Positions 1 to 4,994 of a DNA stretch of 5,258 nucleotides are shown in pieces; positions within the stretch are counted from its first letter, which is position 1, and each line of letters opens with the position of its first letter. Source of the DNA: Oscillospiraceae bacterium. Lineage in GTDB: Bacteria > Bacillota > Clostridia > Oscillospirales > Oscillospiraceae. The position numbers and the translations under genes are program-made. The notes beneath the pieces were generated by a model. It was not told the origin of the DNA, did not search any database, and saw only the letters and a program-made list of their open reading frames with translations. The stretch spans positions 1-5,258 of the forward strand of contig JAEDIZ010000132.1 of assembly GCA_016296635.1 (NCBI GenBank), read 5' to 3'.

Positions 1-304
1 ACGGATTTAACTTCTCGCCCAGTGGGCGAGAAGTTATTGAGTGTGGATCAGCTAAACAAATCGTGCCGTGCTTTGAAATTTTAAGTTCTTTGAAGGTGAA
101 GAGAGCCAAAATCACAGAAAGTGAATCTGCCTCCAAAGTCGTTACCGACGAAGGAGCAACAGAGCGACAGGAGATTATAGCACAGTTTGTTCGTCACCAA
201 TTGCAGGTACTTGTAGGAATTAAATCTTCCGCTTTGAAACTGCTTACGAAAAAGTGATCAAAGACTTTATCGTAACCCGTGACAAGGAAGCAGGTGAAGA
301 CTGA
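1..304 (+). pseudogene. 3' end of an unidentified gene, probably frameshifted, upstream of a DndD-like ATPase
   Basis: A reading frame is open from base 3 without any start codon, so the gene begins outside the window; the GTG at 63 is an internal valine. It runs to a stop at 255-257, but the sequence after about base 235 makes better protein sense in the next frame. Supplying one T in the run at 234-236 (GCTTT-GAAAC) joins ...VGIKSSA to FETAYEKVIKD...KEAGED and ends at TGA 302-304. That stop overlaps the next gene's ATG (TGATG), the usual sign of translational coupling. Visible composition is charged and helical in the second half (TERQEIIAQFVRHQLQVLV). I do not recognise the family. Coupling to an SMC-like ATPase suggests a subunit of a DNA-modification, repair or defence operon, which is inference. 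The frameshift could be a real mutation in a decaying operon or a sequencing error. Confidence 0.6.
8..36. repeat. Perfect 13-bp inverted repeat inside coding sequence
   Basis: Bases 8-20 (TAACTTCTCGCCC) are an exact reverse complement of 24-36, separated by only AGT. As RNA this would be a very stable hairpin. No T-tract follows (TTGAGTG), and the open frame from base 3 passes through it, so a simple terminator role is unlikely. Confidence 0.7.
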
Positions 305-441
305 TGGGAATTGTTATTGATAAAATAGTATTCGAGAACTATCGACAGTATGGTTCGGGGTCTTTATCGTTCCGAACAGAGGGAGAAAACCTGCTTTCTG
401 TTTTAGTAGCGAAAAACGGCACCGGAAAAACAACCCTGTGA
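304..441 (+). pseudogene. N-terminal fragment of a DndD/SMC-like AAA ATPase, cut just after Walker A
   Basis: The frame begins at ATG 304, overlapping the upstream stop, and gives only 45 residues. It opens MGIVIDKIVFENYRQYG and reaches AKNGTGKTTL at residues 36-45 before TGA at 439-441. This is the start of an ABC/SMC-type ATPase as in DndD, RecF, RecN and other defence ATPases: a short beta-strand, an 'F.NYRQY.G' turn, then the P-loop (N38-G39-T40-G41-K42-T43-T44). The usual first glycine of the motif is alanine here (A36). Such proteins are normally several hundred residues long with a coiled coil and a C-terminal Walker B, all absent. Sequence after 441 shows no continuation in any frame and is of different character, so the gene was probably interrupted by the recombinase-bearing element. 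Which ATPase subfamily it belongs to cannot be settled from 45 residues. Confidence 0.75.
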
Positions 442-442
442 T

Positions 443-510
443 TTAACGAATACCCAATAAATCAACGATTACCCTTGTAATTCAACGATTTATACTCTTT
501 TAACGATTAC
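443..510. repeat. Four spaced AACGA(T/A)T repeats at the element's left edge
   Basis: Near-identical units TTAACGAAT, TCAACGATT, TCAACGATT and TTAACGATT have their AACGA cores at 445, 464, 484 and 502, giving steps of 19, 20 and 18 bp. Units one and two share a following ACCC. The direct orientation and roughly two-helical-turn period resemble binding sites for a recombinase, an excision factor or a replication initiator. They begin within a few bases of the point where the ATPase frame is broken. Confidence 0.6.
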
Positions 511-548
511 GAGGGCCACACGAGGCCCACAAAGCCCACGCAAAGGCA

Positions 549-583
549 AAAACCCGACCAGGGAAACAACCTGGCCGGGTTTT
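549..583. terminator. Rho-independent terminator-like hairpin, best on the minus strand
   Basis: Stem 549-562 pairs with 570-583 around the 7-nt loop GAAACAA. The core CCCG-A-CCAGG pairs with CCTGG-C-CGGG. The single A/C mismatch on the plus strand becomes a G-U pair in the minus-strand transcript, which also runs into TTTTTGCC. It lies about 50 bp beyond the recombinase stop and probably blocks read-through into the interrupted host operon. The plus-strand version is also followed by TTTTCTTTT, so it may work both ways. Confidence 0.7.
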
Positions 584-631
584 CTTTTGAGGCCGCTGGG
601 TGCAAAAGTGCCGCAAACACAGTGTTTTTGC

Positions 632-2224
632 TTAAAAAGTAAGAACCGTAACCTTGATACGCTTTGTATCAAAATTACGGTTCTTATTTGGTGGAGCCGA
701 GGGGACACCGGGAGTTAATAGCACACCGTCCTCGTCGTAATCGTAGGTTCCATCCGGGTTTGTGTCCCAGATCGTCCAGATCGTGATGGACTCCCGCGTT
801 ACCTCCACTCGGTAGACGATGGACAGGTATACGGCGATGTCATCATAATCCGCGCTTGCCATCATCTGCACGTATTCCCTGAGCCGGGTCTCGGGAATGG
901 ATGCAGCGTCATTTTTTGTTTTCAGCGTCCGCATCTGAGCGTCGATCTGAGCGGATCGGTGCTCCAGCTCTTTGATTTTTGCGATCAGGGTCGGGCTGGA
1001 CAGGCCGTTGAGGATGGCATCGGACGCATTGTCCAGCTTTGTCTTGACGGATTGCTGCTCCGCGATCAGGGCTTGCAGCTGGACCACCGAGGCGGAGTGT
1101 ATCGCGTCGCTCTGCTCCCGCAGAATGCGGATCAGCTGTTCGGCCTTCTCCGGATCTCGCAACAGTTCCCGGACGGTGGCGGCCACAATCTGCTCCAGTT
1201 TCTCGGCGGAGATTCGGGCGGATTCGCAGTTGTGCTGCCGCTTTTTCTGGGTACACTGGTAGTAGTGGTAACGCCCGCGGGAGGTGCTGATGGACATAGG
1301 CGACTTGCACTCGCCGCAAAAGACCTTCCCACGCAGGGGGTAGTCCCGCACGGTGGCGGGTCGACCGCTCTGCTTACGTTTATTGGCGCCCATCCGCGTC
1401 TGCACCGCGTCAAACAGCTCCCGGTCGATGATGGCCGGGATGGCGTTTTCCAGCCGGATGGCTTTGTCATTCTCACCATGGGTGTTGCGGGTGCCGTCAG
1501 GGGAGTGGAGGGACTTGCCATAGACCAGCGTGCCGATATATTTCTCGTTGTGGAGCAGGTCGTGGAGGGAATTGCTGCCGAAGGCGCCGCCCCGCTTGGT
1601 TTTGATGCCGTCCCGGTTCAGGCCGTCAATGATCTGTTTGTAAGAGCTGCCGGCGGCATATTCCTCAAAAATTCGCCGGACGGTGGCGGCTTCCTCCGGG
1701 CAGATCACCAGTTTCCCGTCCTGGACATTGTAGCCAAGGGGTGGCTTTCCGCCGGTGTGCTGGCCATTACGGGCCATGTACTGCATCTTTTCCATGACCT
1801 TCTGCCGGGTCTGCAAGGCCCAGATCTGGTTAAACAGGGCCATGCTGCCCTCTGTCAAAAAATTGGTCGGGTCCCGGAGGTCGCCGCCGATCATGGGCTG
1901 GGTGATGCTGACCACGGACACGCCCATAGCGGCCAGCTCGTCCCGGAAGGCGAACCACGCCGTCATTTTGCGAAACATCCGGGATTGGTCATAGATCACC
2001 ACGGTGTCCGCAAGCCCCATGCGCAGCTGGGACATCATGGCCTCGAACTGGGGCCGGGTGTCCTTCATGCCGGACACGGCCTCGTCCGCAAATACGCCCA
2101 GAATGGGGATGCCGTGCTGGTTGCAATACTGGGTGCATTTGGACACCTGCACGTCGATGCTGTCCGGGTTTTGGTTGTCGGTGGAGTATCGGGCGCAGAT
2201 AAACGCGCCGTGCTGTCTTTTCAT
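632..2224 (-). CDS. Large serine recombinase (resolvase/invertase family integrase)
   Basis: This 530-residue protein has the three-part layout of large serine recombinases, which cut two DNA sites through a phosphoserine link and exchange strands. The resolvase domain occupies roughly residues 5-150. Ser14 in ARYSTDNQN is the expected nucleophile, and the second conserved block is YDQSRMFR (78-85). A 'Recombinase' DNA-binding domain follows at about 160-270 (GKPPLGYNV, then IIDGLNRDGIKTKRGG). A zinc ribbon has Cys303-Cys306 and Cys324-Cys333, and a coiled coil spans about 345-440, as in TnpX/TndX-type and phage integrases. The start is fixed by GGGAGG about 7 bases before ATG 2224. The C-terminal tail (PSAPPNKNRNFDTKRIKVTV) is encoded by a tRNA-end-like sequence and a hairpin. 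The gene is divergent from hicA and intact. It probably integrates and excises the element; the target site is inferred only. Confidence 0.95.
   Translation of the reverse strand: MKRQHGAFICARYSTDNQNPDSIDVQVSKCTQYCNQHGIPILGVFADEAVSGMKDTRPQFEAMMSQLRMGLADTVVIYDQSRMFRKMTAWFAFRDELAAMGVSVVSITQPMIGGDLRDPTNFLTEGSMALFNQIWALQTRQKVMEKMQYMARNGQHTGGKPPLGYNVQDGKLVICPEEAATVRRIFEEYAAGSSYKQIIDGLNRDGIKTKRGGAFGSNSLHDLLHNEKYIGTLVYGKSLHSPDGTRNTHGENDKAIRLENAIPAIIDRELFDAVQTRMGANKRKQSGRPATVRDYPLRGKVFCGECKSPMSISTSRGRYHYYQCTQKKRQHNCESARISAEKLEQIVAATVRELLRDPEKAEQLIRILREQSDAIHSASVVQLQALIAEQQSVKTKLDNASDAILNGLSSPTLIAKIKELEHRSAQIDAQMRTLKTKNDAASIPETRLREYVQMMASADYDDIAVYLSIVYRVEVTRESITIWTIWDTNPDGTYDYDEDGVLLTPGVPSAPPNKNRNFDTKRIKVTVLTF
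640..686 (-). terminator. Long hairpin spanning the last codons of the recombinase
   Basis: Outer arms TAAGAACCGTAA (640-651) and 675-686 match over 12 bp. After an AA/CC internal mismatch, the inner arms TTGATAC (654-660) and GTATCAA (666-672) close on GCTTT. In the minus-strand transcript the structure is followed by ACTTTTTAAG. The stop codon (632-634) lies only 5 bp past the stem, so the gene's end and the hairpin coincide. A terminator role is likely, though the U-tract is short. Confidence 0.6.
689..704 (-). other. 16-nt tRNA/tmRNA 3'-end-like sequence within the recombinase gene
   Basis: The minus strand reads CCCCTCGGCTCCACCA, which fits the last bases of a T-arm, the 3' acceptor strand, a discriminator A and CCA. 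No T-loop (TTCRANTC) precedes it, so it is not a tRNA gene. Such identity segments are often duplicated at the far end of elements integrated into tRNA or tmRNA genes. A chance match is possible. Confidence 0.35.
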
Positions 2225-2237
2225 ATGGCACCTCCCG

Positions 2238-2253
2238 GTGTCAATGTTGACAC
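2238..2253. promoter_or_regulatory. Palindromic operator-like site before the recombinase gene
   Basis: GTGTCAA-TG-TTGACAC is a perfect palindrome with a 2-bp centre. It lies 14 bp upstream of the recombinase start and about 40 bp upstream of the hicA -35 box. A near-identical copy occurs downstream of hicB. A regulator bound here would sit in the recombinase 5' leader. Confidence 0.65.
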
Positions 2254-2261
2254 ATCAAAAA

Positions 2262-2314
2262 ACAAATGTAAAAATATGTGTTGCTTATTGTTGACAAATA
2301 TAATAATATGTGTT
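2262..2314. repeat. Imperfect 21-bp direct repeat across the hicA promoter
   Basis: Segments 2262-2282 and 2294-2314 agree at 19 of 21 positions, differing only at their 7th and 11th bases. They repeat with a 32-bp period, close to three helical turns. Both end in AATATGTGTT. The second copy covers the spacer between the hicA -35 and -10 boxes, so a bound protein would compete with RNA polymerase. HicB, which has a ribbon-helix-helix domain, is the natural candidate. Confidence 0.6.
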
Positions 2315-2319
2315 ATACT
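2291..2319 (+). promoter_or_regulatory. Strong sigma-A-type promoter for hicAB
   Basis: TTGACA (2291-2296), a 17-bp spacer and TATACT (2314-2319), with TG at 2311-2312 forming an extended -10, give an almost consensus promoter. Transcription would begin near 2326, leaving a leader of about 18 nt with AGGAGG at 2329-2334. A promoter this strong fits a toxin-antitoxin operon held down by autorepression. Confidence 0.88.
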
Positions 2320-2343
2320 AATCATGTCAGGAGGGAAGCCTAC

Positions 2344-2541
2344 ATGAAAAGCTACTCGTCAAGAGAAGTGATCAAAGCGCTCAAGGATGACGGCTGGTAT
2401 CTGGTCAATGTCGTTGGGAGCCATCACCAGTTCAAGCACCCCACCAAACCGGGGCGGGTAACAGTGAAGCACCCGGACAAAGACATTCCACGCAAAACCC
2501 TTGACAGCATTGAGCGGCAGTCAGGTCTCCGGTTTCGGTGA
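2344..2541 (+). CDS. hicA: HicA-family mRNA interferase toxin
   Basis: This complete 65-residue protein matches the HicA toxin family in length and layout. It has an N-terminal helix (SSREVIKALKDDGWYLV), then the signature GSHHQFKHP at residues 25-33, and the tail KTLDSIERQSGL at 51-62. HicA has a double-stranded-RNA-binding-like fold and cleaves mRNA using a conserved histidine; here that is one of His27-His28. The start at ATG 2344 has AGGAGG 9 bp before it and a near-consensus promoter. hicB follows after 40 bp, so the two are co-transcribed with the toxin first, the usual hicAB order. All key positions appear intact, so an active toxin is likely. Its role here is probably element maintenance, or phage defence by abortive infection; that is inference. 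Confidence 0.93.
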   Translation: MKSYSSREVIKALKDDGWYLVNVVGSHHQFKHPTKPGRVTVKHPDKDIPRKTLDSIERQSGLRFR

Positions 2542-2581
2542 CCTGACCCCTCCTGACAATCCCTGATTGGAGGTTTCGGTT

Positions 2582-2986
2582 ATGGCAAAAAAAGTGGAAC
2601 GGTATTTTTATCCCGCTGTGTTTACCTATGAGGAAGGGCAGGAGATCGCGGTCGTGTTCCCGGATCTGGATGCTGCCACCAGCGGAGAGACTGAGGACGA
2701 TGCTCTGCTGTGCGCCCGGGAGTTGCTGGGCTGTGTCATGTTCGGTCTGGAGGAGGACGGGGAGCCGATCCCGGAGCCTACCCCGCTGAGCGCGGTGACG
2801 CTGGAAGAAAACGAGCGGGCGGTGCTGGTGGATGTGTATATGCCCTCTGTCCGCATGGCCCAGAACAACAAGTCCGTAAACAGGACAGTGACGCTTCCCG
2901 CGTGGCTGAACGCCGCCGCGCTGGAACGGAATATCAACTTTTCACAGGTGCTTCAGGATGCCCTGAAAGCACAGATGGGGTTCTAA
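2582..2986 (+). CDS. hicB: HicB-family antitoxin with ribbon-helix-helix DNA-binding domain
   Basis: The antitoxin partner of HicA is 134 residues long. The N-terminal part (about 5-70) has the degenerate RNase H-like HicB fold: YFYPAVFTYEEGQEIAVVFPDLD, then the acidic region SGETEDDALLCARELLGC. The C-terminal part (about 98-134, NRTVTLPAWLNAAALERN) is a ribbon-helix-helix domain, which in this family binds the operon's own operators. The start is ATG 2582, placed by GGAGGT at 2569-2574. A TTG at 2567 is in frame but would put that Shine-Dalgarno inside the gene. The product is expected to neutralise HicA by direct binding and to repress the operon. The direct repeat in the hicA promoter and the palindromes flanking the operon are candidate targets. 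A strong intrinsic terminator follows within 14 bp. Confidence 0.93.
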   Translation: MAKKVERYFYPAVFTYEEGQEIAVVFPDLDAATSGETEDDALLCARELLGCVMFGLEEDGEPIPEPTPLSAVTLEENERAVLVDVYMPSVRMAQNNKSVNRTVTLPAWLNAAALERNINFSQVLQDALKAQMGF

Positions 2987-2999
2987 GTGAATCGTCCAG

Positions 3000-3027
3000 C
3001 CGCTCCCGGTCTCCGGGGGCGGTTTTT
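3000..3027 (+). terminator. Intrinsic terminator of hicAB
   Basis: CCGCTCCCGG (3000-3009) pairs with CCGGGGGCGG (3013-3022) around TCT, with one T-G wobble, and is followed directly by TTTTT (3023-3027). It is 13 bp past the hicB stop. Confidence 0.9.
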
Positions 3028-3029
3028 GT

Positions 3030-3051
3030 AATGTGTCAAGGTTGACACATT
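3030..3051. promoter_or_regulatory. 22-bp palindrome downstream of hicB, second copy of the site before the recombinase
   Basis: The core ATGTGTCAA-GG-TTGACACAT (3031-3050) is perfectly symmetric and extends one pair further at each end. Bases 3033-3050 match 2238-2255 at 17 of 18 positions, the only difference being in the central dinucleotide (GG versus TG). Neither strand has a T-tract after it, so it looks like a protein-binding site and not a terminator. It lies between the convergent hicB and DUF4041 genes, where no promoter is needed. Confidence 0.65.
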
Positions 3052-3086
3052 CATTTGGCCTTTTCATGGTAACCAATCTTTCCCCT

Positions 3087-4667
3087 TTATTCTTCACCAT
3101 CATCAAGATCATCAGAAGCTTGCGATTCAAAGAAATTCTCCCACCGGGCACGCTCACTGGGATCCGTTTTAATGCGCTCCTCAATCGCAAGACTTTCACG
3201 GTATTCTGCGGCTTCCGCTGCCATTGTCCAATTGGCTTGCAGACCTTTCCCTTCAACCAACTTTTTGATAATAGAAAGGTCAGCGCGGAAGAATTCTTTC
3301 CTCGGATTGACTTTGTTCATCTGTGCGAGAGCAAGGTCATGGTGCAGGGCAGTTTCCAGCGCGGGTGCATCGTCGCTTTCGATGAAAGCGTGAACATCGA
3401 ACGGGAATGGAACGGAAGCGTCACCCAACTCTCGGACACGGTCATTGGGGTCAAGCCGTCTCGTCATGCCAACTTTGTAAACATTTTCACCAAAGGAACC
3501 GATATTAGAGATAACATACACGGTGCCACGCTTGGTCTGTTGGGCCATAGAAAGGGCACGCTGATTCTTTTCTTCTGCTTCCTTTAGTTTTTCGGCATAT
3601 TCTGCGATCTGAGCCTCATACTTAGCACGCTGGGCTTCATTGGCAGACGCAAGCATTGCCTTCGCTTTCTCCAAGGCCTTTTGCAGCATGGCTTCTTCCT
3701 TTGCTGCTTCCTTCTGGGCACGTTCAAACTCGCGGCGGGCTTTCTCTTCCTCACGCATCCGCTCCCGAAGTTCCTTTTGCTCCTCAGCCGCCTTTTTGCG
3801 CAGCTCCTGGGCGACAACTGCCCATTTCAATTCATCCAGCCGAGCATTTAAGTATGTTGGAAGGATATGAGCGTTTCGGAATGCGGCACCATTCTTATTC
3901 ACTAGCTGGTACGCATCCTTTATCTTTTGCTCAAGAATGCCATAGTTGTCGTGCTTGACCTTGGAAAGAATGGAGTCAACCTTACCGTTGAAGGCATCGA
4001 CAACAAATTGAATAGCTGTTGTTCTGCGATAGTCTTCCACGTAGTCACAATTCGCAGCCAAGCCAGCTTTTATCATGCCCGCCGTCTTGGCGCGCGCTTC
4101 TTTAAGCTTTTGGCCCGCTTCGGTGTATCCAAATTCATCTGCAAGTTCGTCCAGAATGGAATAAGCGGGTTTCAGCCACTCGTCGCCATAGCCCTCAATC
4201 ATGCGCTTCATGGCCATGGCTGTCTTTTCGTACTCCTTTGCCTTGCCCTGTGCCGCTATGGCATCACCGGCAATTTTCTTGGCTTCTTCCTGAGCGTCCG
4301 CAATGATTTTGTCCGCATTCTGCTTGGCAATACGGGCGGATTCGTTGGCCTTCAACTCTGTTTTCTGGGCATTATCACGGATTTTCTTTGCATCGTCCTT
4401 GGCTTCCGAAACAATCCTACTGGCGGACGCTTTGGCGTCAGATATCGCCTTTTCGGAATCAGCTTTTGACCGATCAAGGATAGCATTTGCTTCTGTTCGA
4501 ATTCTGTCGGCTTCTGCATCAGCATCAATGACGCTGGCATATTTCGCTTCAAGGCTCTCTTTTTCTTTGGTGATTGAGGCTGCATCTTCTTTCGACGCTT
4601 TAACCTTCTTCTTCTCTATTAACCACAATGCCAGAAAAATGATGGTAGTAATCAGGAATAATGCCAT
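3087..4667 (-). CDS. Membrane-anchored coiled-coil protein with DUF4041-like and T5orf172 (GIY-YIG-like) regions
   Basis: The protein is 526 residues from ATG 4667, chosen because GGAGAG sits about 8 bases upstream; a longer frame to 4772 would cover the promoter. Residues 2-17 (ALFLITTIIFLALWLI) form one membrane segment. A long Ala/Lys/Glu-rich coiled coil follows (about 20-150), then a globular part at about 155-290 matching my recollection of DUF4041, and a second charged coiled coil (290-375). Residues 381-470 resemble T5orf172/MUG113, a relative of the GIY-YIG nucleases: GTVYVISN (381-388), VYKVGMTRR (396-404), DRVRELGDASVPFPFDV, and LETALHH with Glu438. The tail is acidic. DUF4041-T5orf172 proteins occur in prophages and defence-rich islands; their biochemical role is not settled. 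A nucleic-acid-cutting or -binding role at the membrane is inference. It is transcribed away from a palindrome-rich divergent promoter region, and no clear terminator follows it. Confidence 0.88.
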   Translation of the reverse strand: MALFLITTIIFLALWLIEKKKVKASKEDAASITKEKESLEAKYASVIDADAEADRIRTEANAILDRSKADSEKAISDAKASASRIVSEAKDDAKKIRDNAQKTELKANESARIAKQNADKIIADAQEEAKKIAGDAIAAQGKAKEYEKTAMAMKRMIEGYGDEWLKPAYSILDELADEFGYTEAGQKLKEARAKTAGMIKAGLAANCDYVEDYRRTTAIQFVVDAFNGKVDSILSKVKHDNYGILEQKIKDAYQLVNKNGAAFRNAHILPTYLNARLDELKWAVVAQELRKKAAEEQKELRERMREEEKARREFERAQKEAAKEEAMLQKALEKAKAMLASANEAQRAKYEAQIAEYAEKLKEAEEKNQRALSMAQQTKRGTVYVISNIGSFGENVYKVGMTRRLDPNDRVRELGDASVPFPFDVHAFIESDDAPALETALHHDLALAQMNKVNPRKEFFRADLSIIKKLVEGKGLQANWTMAAEAAEYRESLAIEERIKTDPSERARWENFFESQASDDLDDGEE

Positions 4668-4709
4668 GATAAATCTCTCCTTCCAAATTCTGCCTGCGAG
4701 AAATGCGGC

Positions 4710-4728
4710 TGTTATGTTTAACATAACA
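4710..4728. promoter_or_regulatory. 19-bp palindrome over the -10 box of the DUF4041 gene
   Basis: TGTTATGTT-T-AACATAACA is perfectly symmetric around 4719. Its right half contains the minus-strand -10 box, so a bound dimer would block transcription of the membrane protein. Its size and odd centre suit a Cro/CI-type repressor, such as the XRE protein at the right edge; the pairing is inference. Confidence 0.65.
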
Positions 4729-4748
4729 CACAACCAACGCCGTGTAAA
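4720..4748 (-). promoter_or_regulatory. Promoter of the DUF4041/T5orf172 gene
   Basis: Read on the minus strand, TTTACA (complement of 4743-4748), a 17-bp spacer and TATGTT (complement of 4720-4725) form a good sigma-A promoter with a TG extension of the -10. Transcription would start near 4713, giving a leader of about 45 nt before ATG 4667. Confidence 0.7.
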
Positions 4749-4757
4749 TATTTTTTC

Positions 4758-4789
4758 GTCGACAAACGACATTATTTACTGTCGACAGT
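4758..4789. promoter_or_regulatory. Two GTCGAC-centred sites in the divergent promoter region
   Basis: GTCGAC occurs at 4758-4763 and 4781-4786, centres 23 bp apart. The second is the middle of a perfect 12-bp palindrome, ACTGTCGACAGT (4778-4789), which lies in the spacer of the candidate plus-strand promoter. The helical spacing suggests paired binding of one regulator. Confidence 0.5.
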
Positions 4790-4794
4790 GTAAT
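4766..4794 (+). promoter_or_regulatory. Candidate promoter for the 50-residue gene
   Basis: ACGACA (4766-4771), 17 bp, then TGTAAT (4789-4794) is the best sigma-A match upstream of the plus-strand gene. The -35 is weak, and TATGAT at 4803-4808 is an alternative -10 without a good -35. A weak promoter beneath palindromes suggests regulation. Confidence 0.4.
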
Positions 4795-4841
4795 TGCAGA
4801 GCTATGATGATCTCACCCAAATACAGAAGGGAGATATCATT

Positions 4842-4994
4842 ATGGGCAAACAGGACATGGTAAAGACGGCGGCGGCGGTGCTGATGAAGCTGCCGTATGA
4901 AAAGACGGAGTTCATCTGCAACATGATTTTGCGGGTGGCGGACAATCTTGGAATATCACCCGGTGTCAATTGGGACACCGAAAAAGAGGACTGA
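4842..4994 (+). CDS. 50-residue hypothetical protein
   Basis: The start is ATG 4842, preceded by AGAAGGGAGA with a normal spacing of about 8 bases; an upstream in-frame start at 4794 has no such site. The product begins MGKQDMVKTAAAVLMKLPYE and ends VNWDTEKED. It looks like one short soluble helical domain, amphipathic over residues 5-34 (AAAVLMKL, ICNMILRVADNLG), with no signal peptide or clear membrane segment. I do not recognise the family. The good ribosome binding site, a promoter-like region upstream and a terminator placed exactly at its stop all support a real gene. It is convergent with the XRE regulator and divergent from the DUF4041 gene. A small regulator, anti-repressor or antitoxin-like role is possible but unsupported. 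Confidence 0.65.
   Translation: MGKQDMVKTAAAVLMKLPYEKTEFICNMILRVADNLGISPGVNWDTEKED

Noticed and set aside
443..510. CRISPR array
   Set aside because: Units are only about 9 bp, variable, with 18-20 bp total steps, far short of repeat-spacer dimensions, and no cas gene is present.
613..631. Imperfect palindrome GCAAACACAGTGTTTTTGC as recombinase crossover site
   Set aside because: Symmetry is partial and nothing in a single window shows duplication of a core, so it cannot be separated from chance.
689..704. A tRNA gene on the minus strand
   Set aside because: Only the 3' acceptor-like part is present; there is no T-loop, anticodon arm or 5' half.
490..708. 72-residue minus-strand frame past the recombinase end
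   Set aside because: It passes through two hairpins and overlaps the recombinase tail in another frame; no start signal or family resemblance.
959..2347. 462-residue plus-strand open frame opposite the recombinase
   Set aside because: It is the antisense of a clear recombinase gene, has no recognisable domain, and reflects GC-rich codon bias on the other strand.
2567..2581. TTG start adding five residues to HicB
   Set aside because: The GGAGGT site would then lie inside the gene, while ATG 2582 is correctly spaced behind it.
2710..3256. Frames overlapping hicB and the hicAB terminator
   Set aside because: They read through the terminator or out of frame with clear HicB coding sequence.
4668..4772. 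Longer N-terminus for the DUF4041 protein
   Set aside because: It would span the promoter and palindrome and place the membrane segment internally; the ATG at 4667 has the ribosome binding site.
3927..4863. Plus-strand frames of 180 and 186 residues opposite the DUF4041 gene
   Set aside because: They are antisense shadows of the repetitive Ala/Lys/Glu codons of the coiled coil, without ribosome binding sites.
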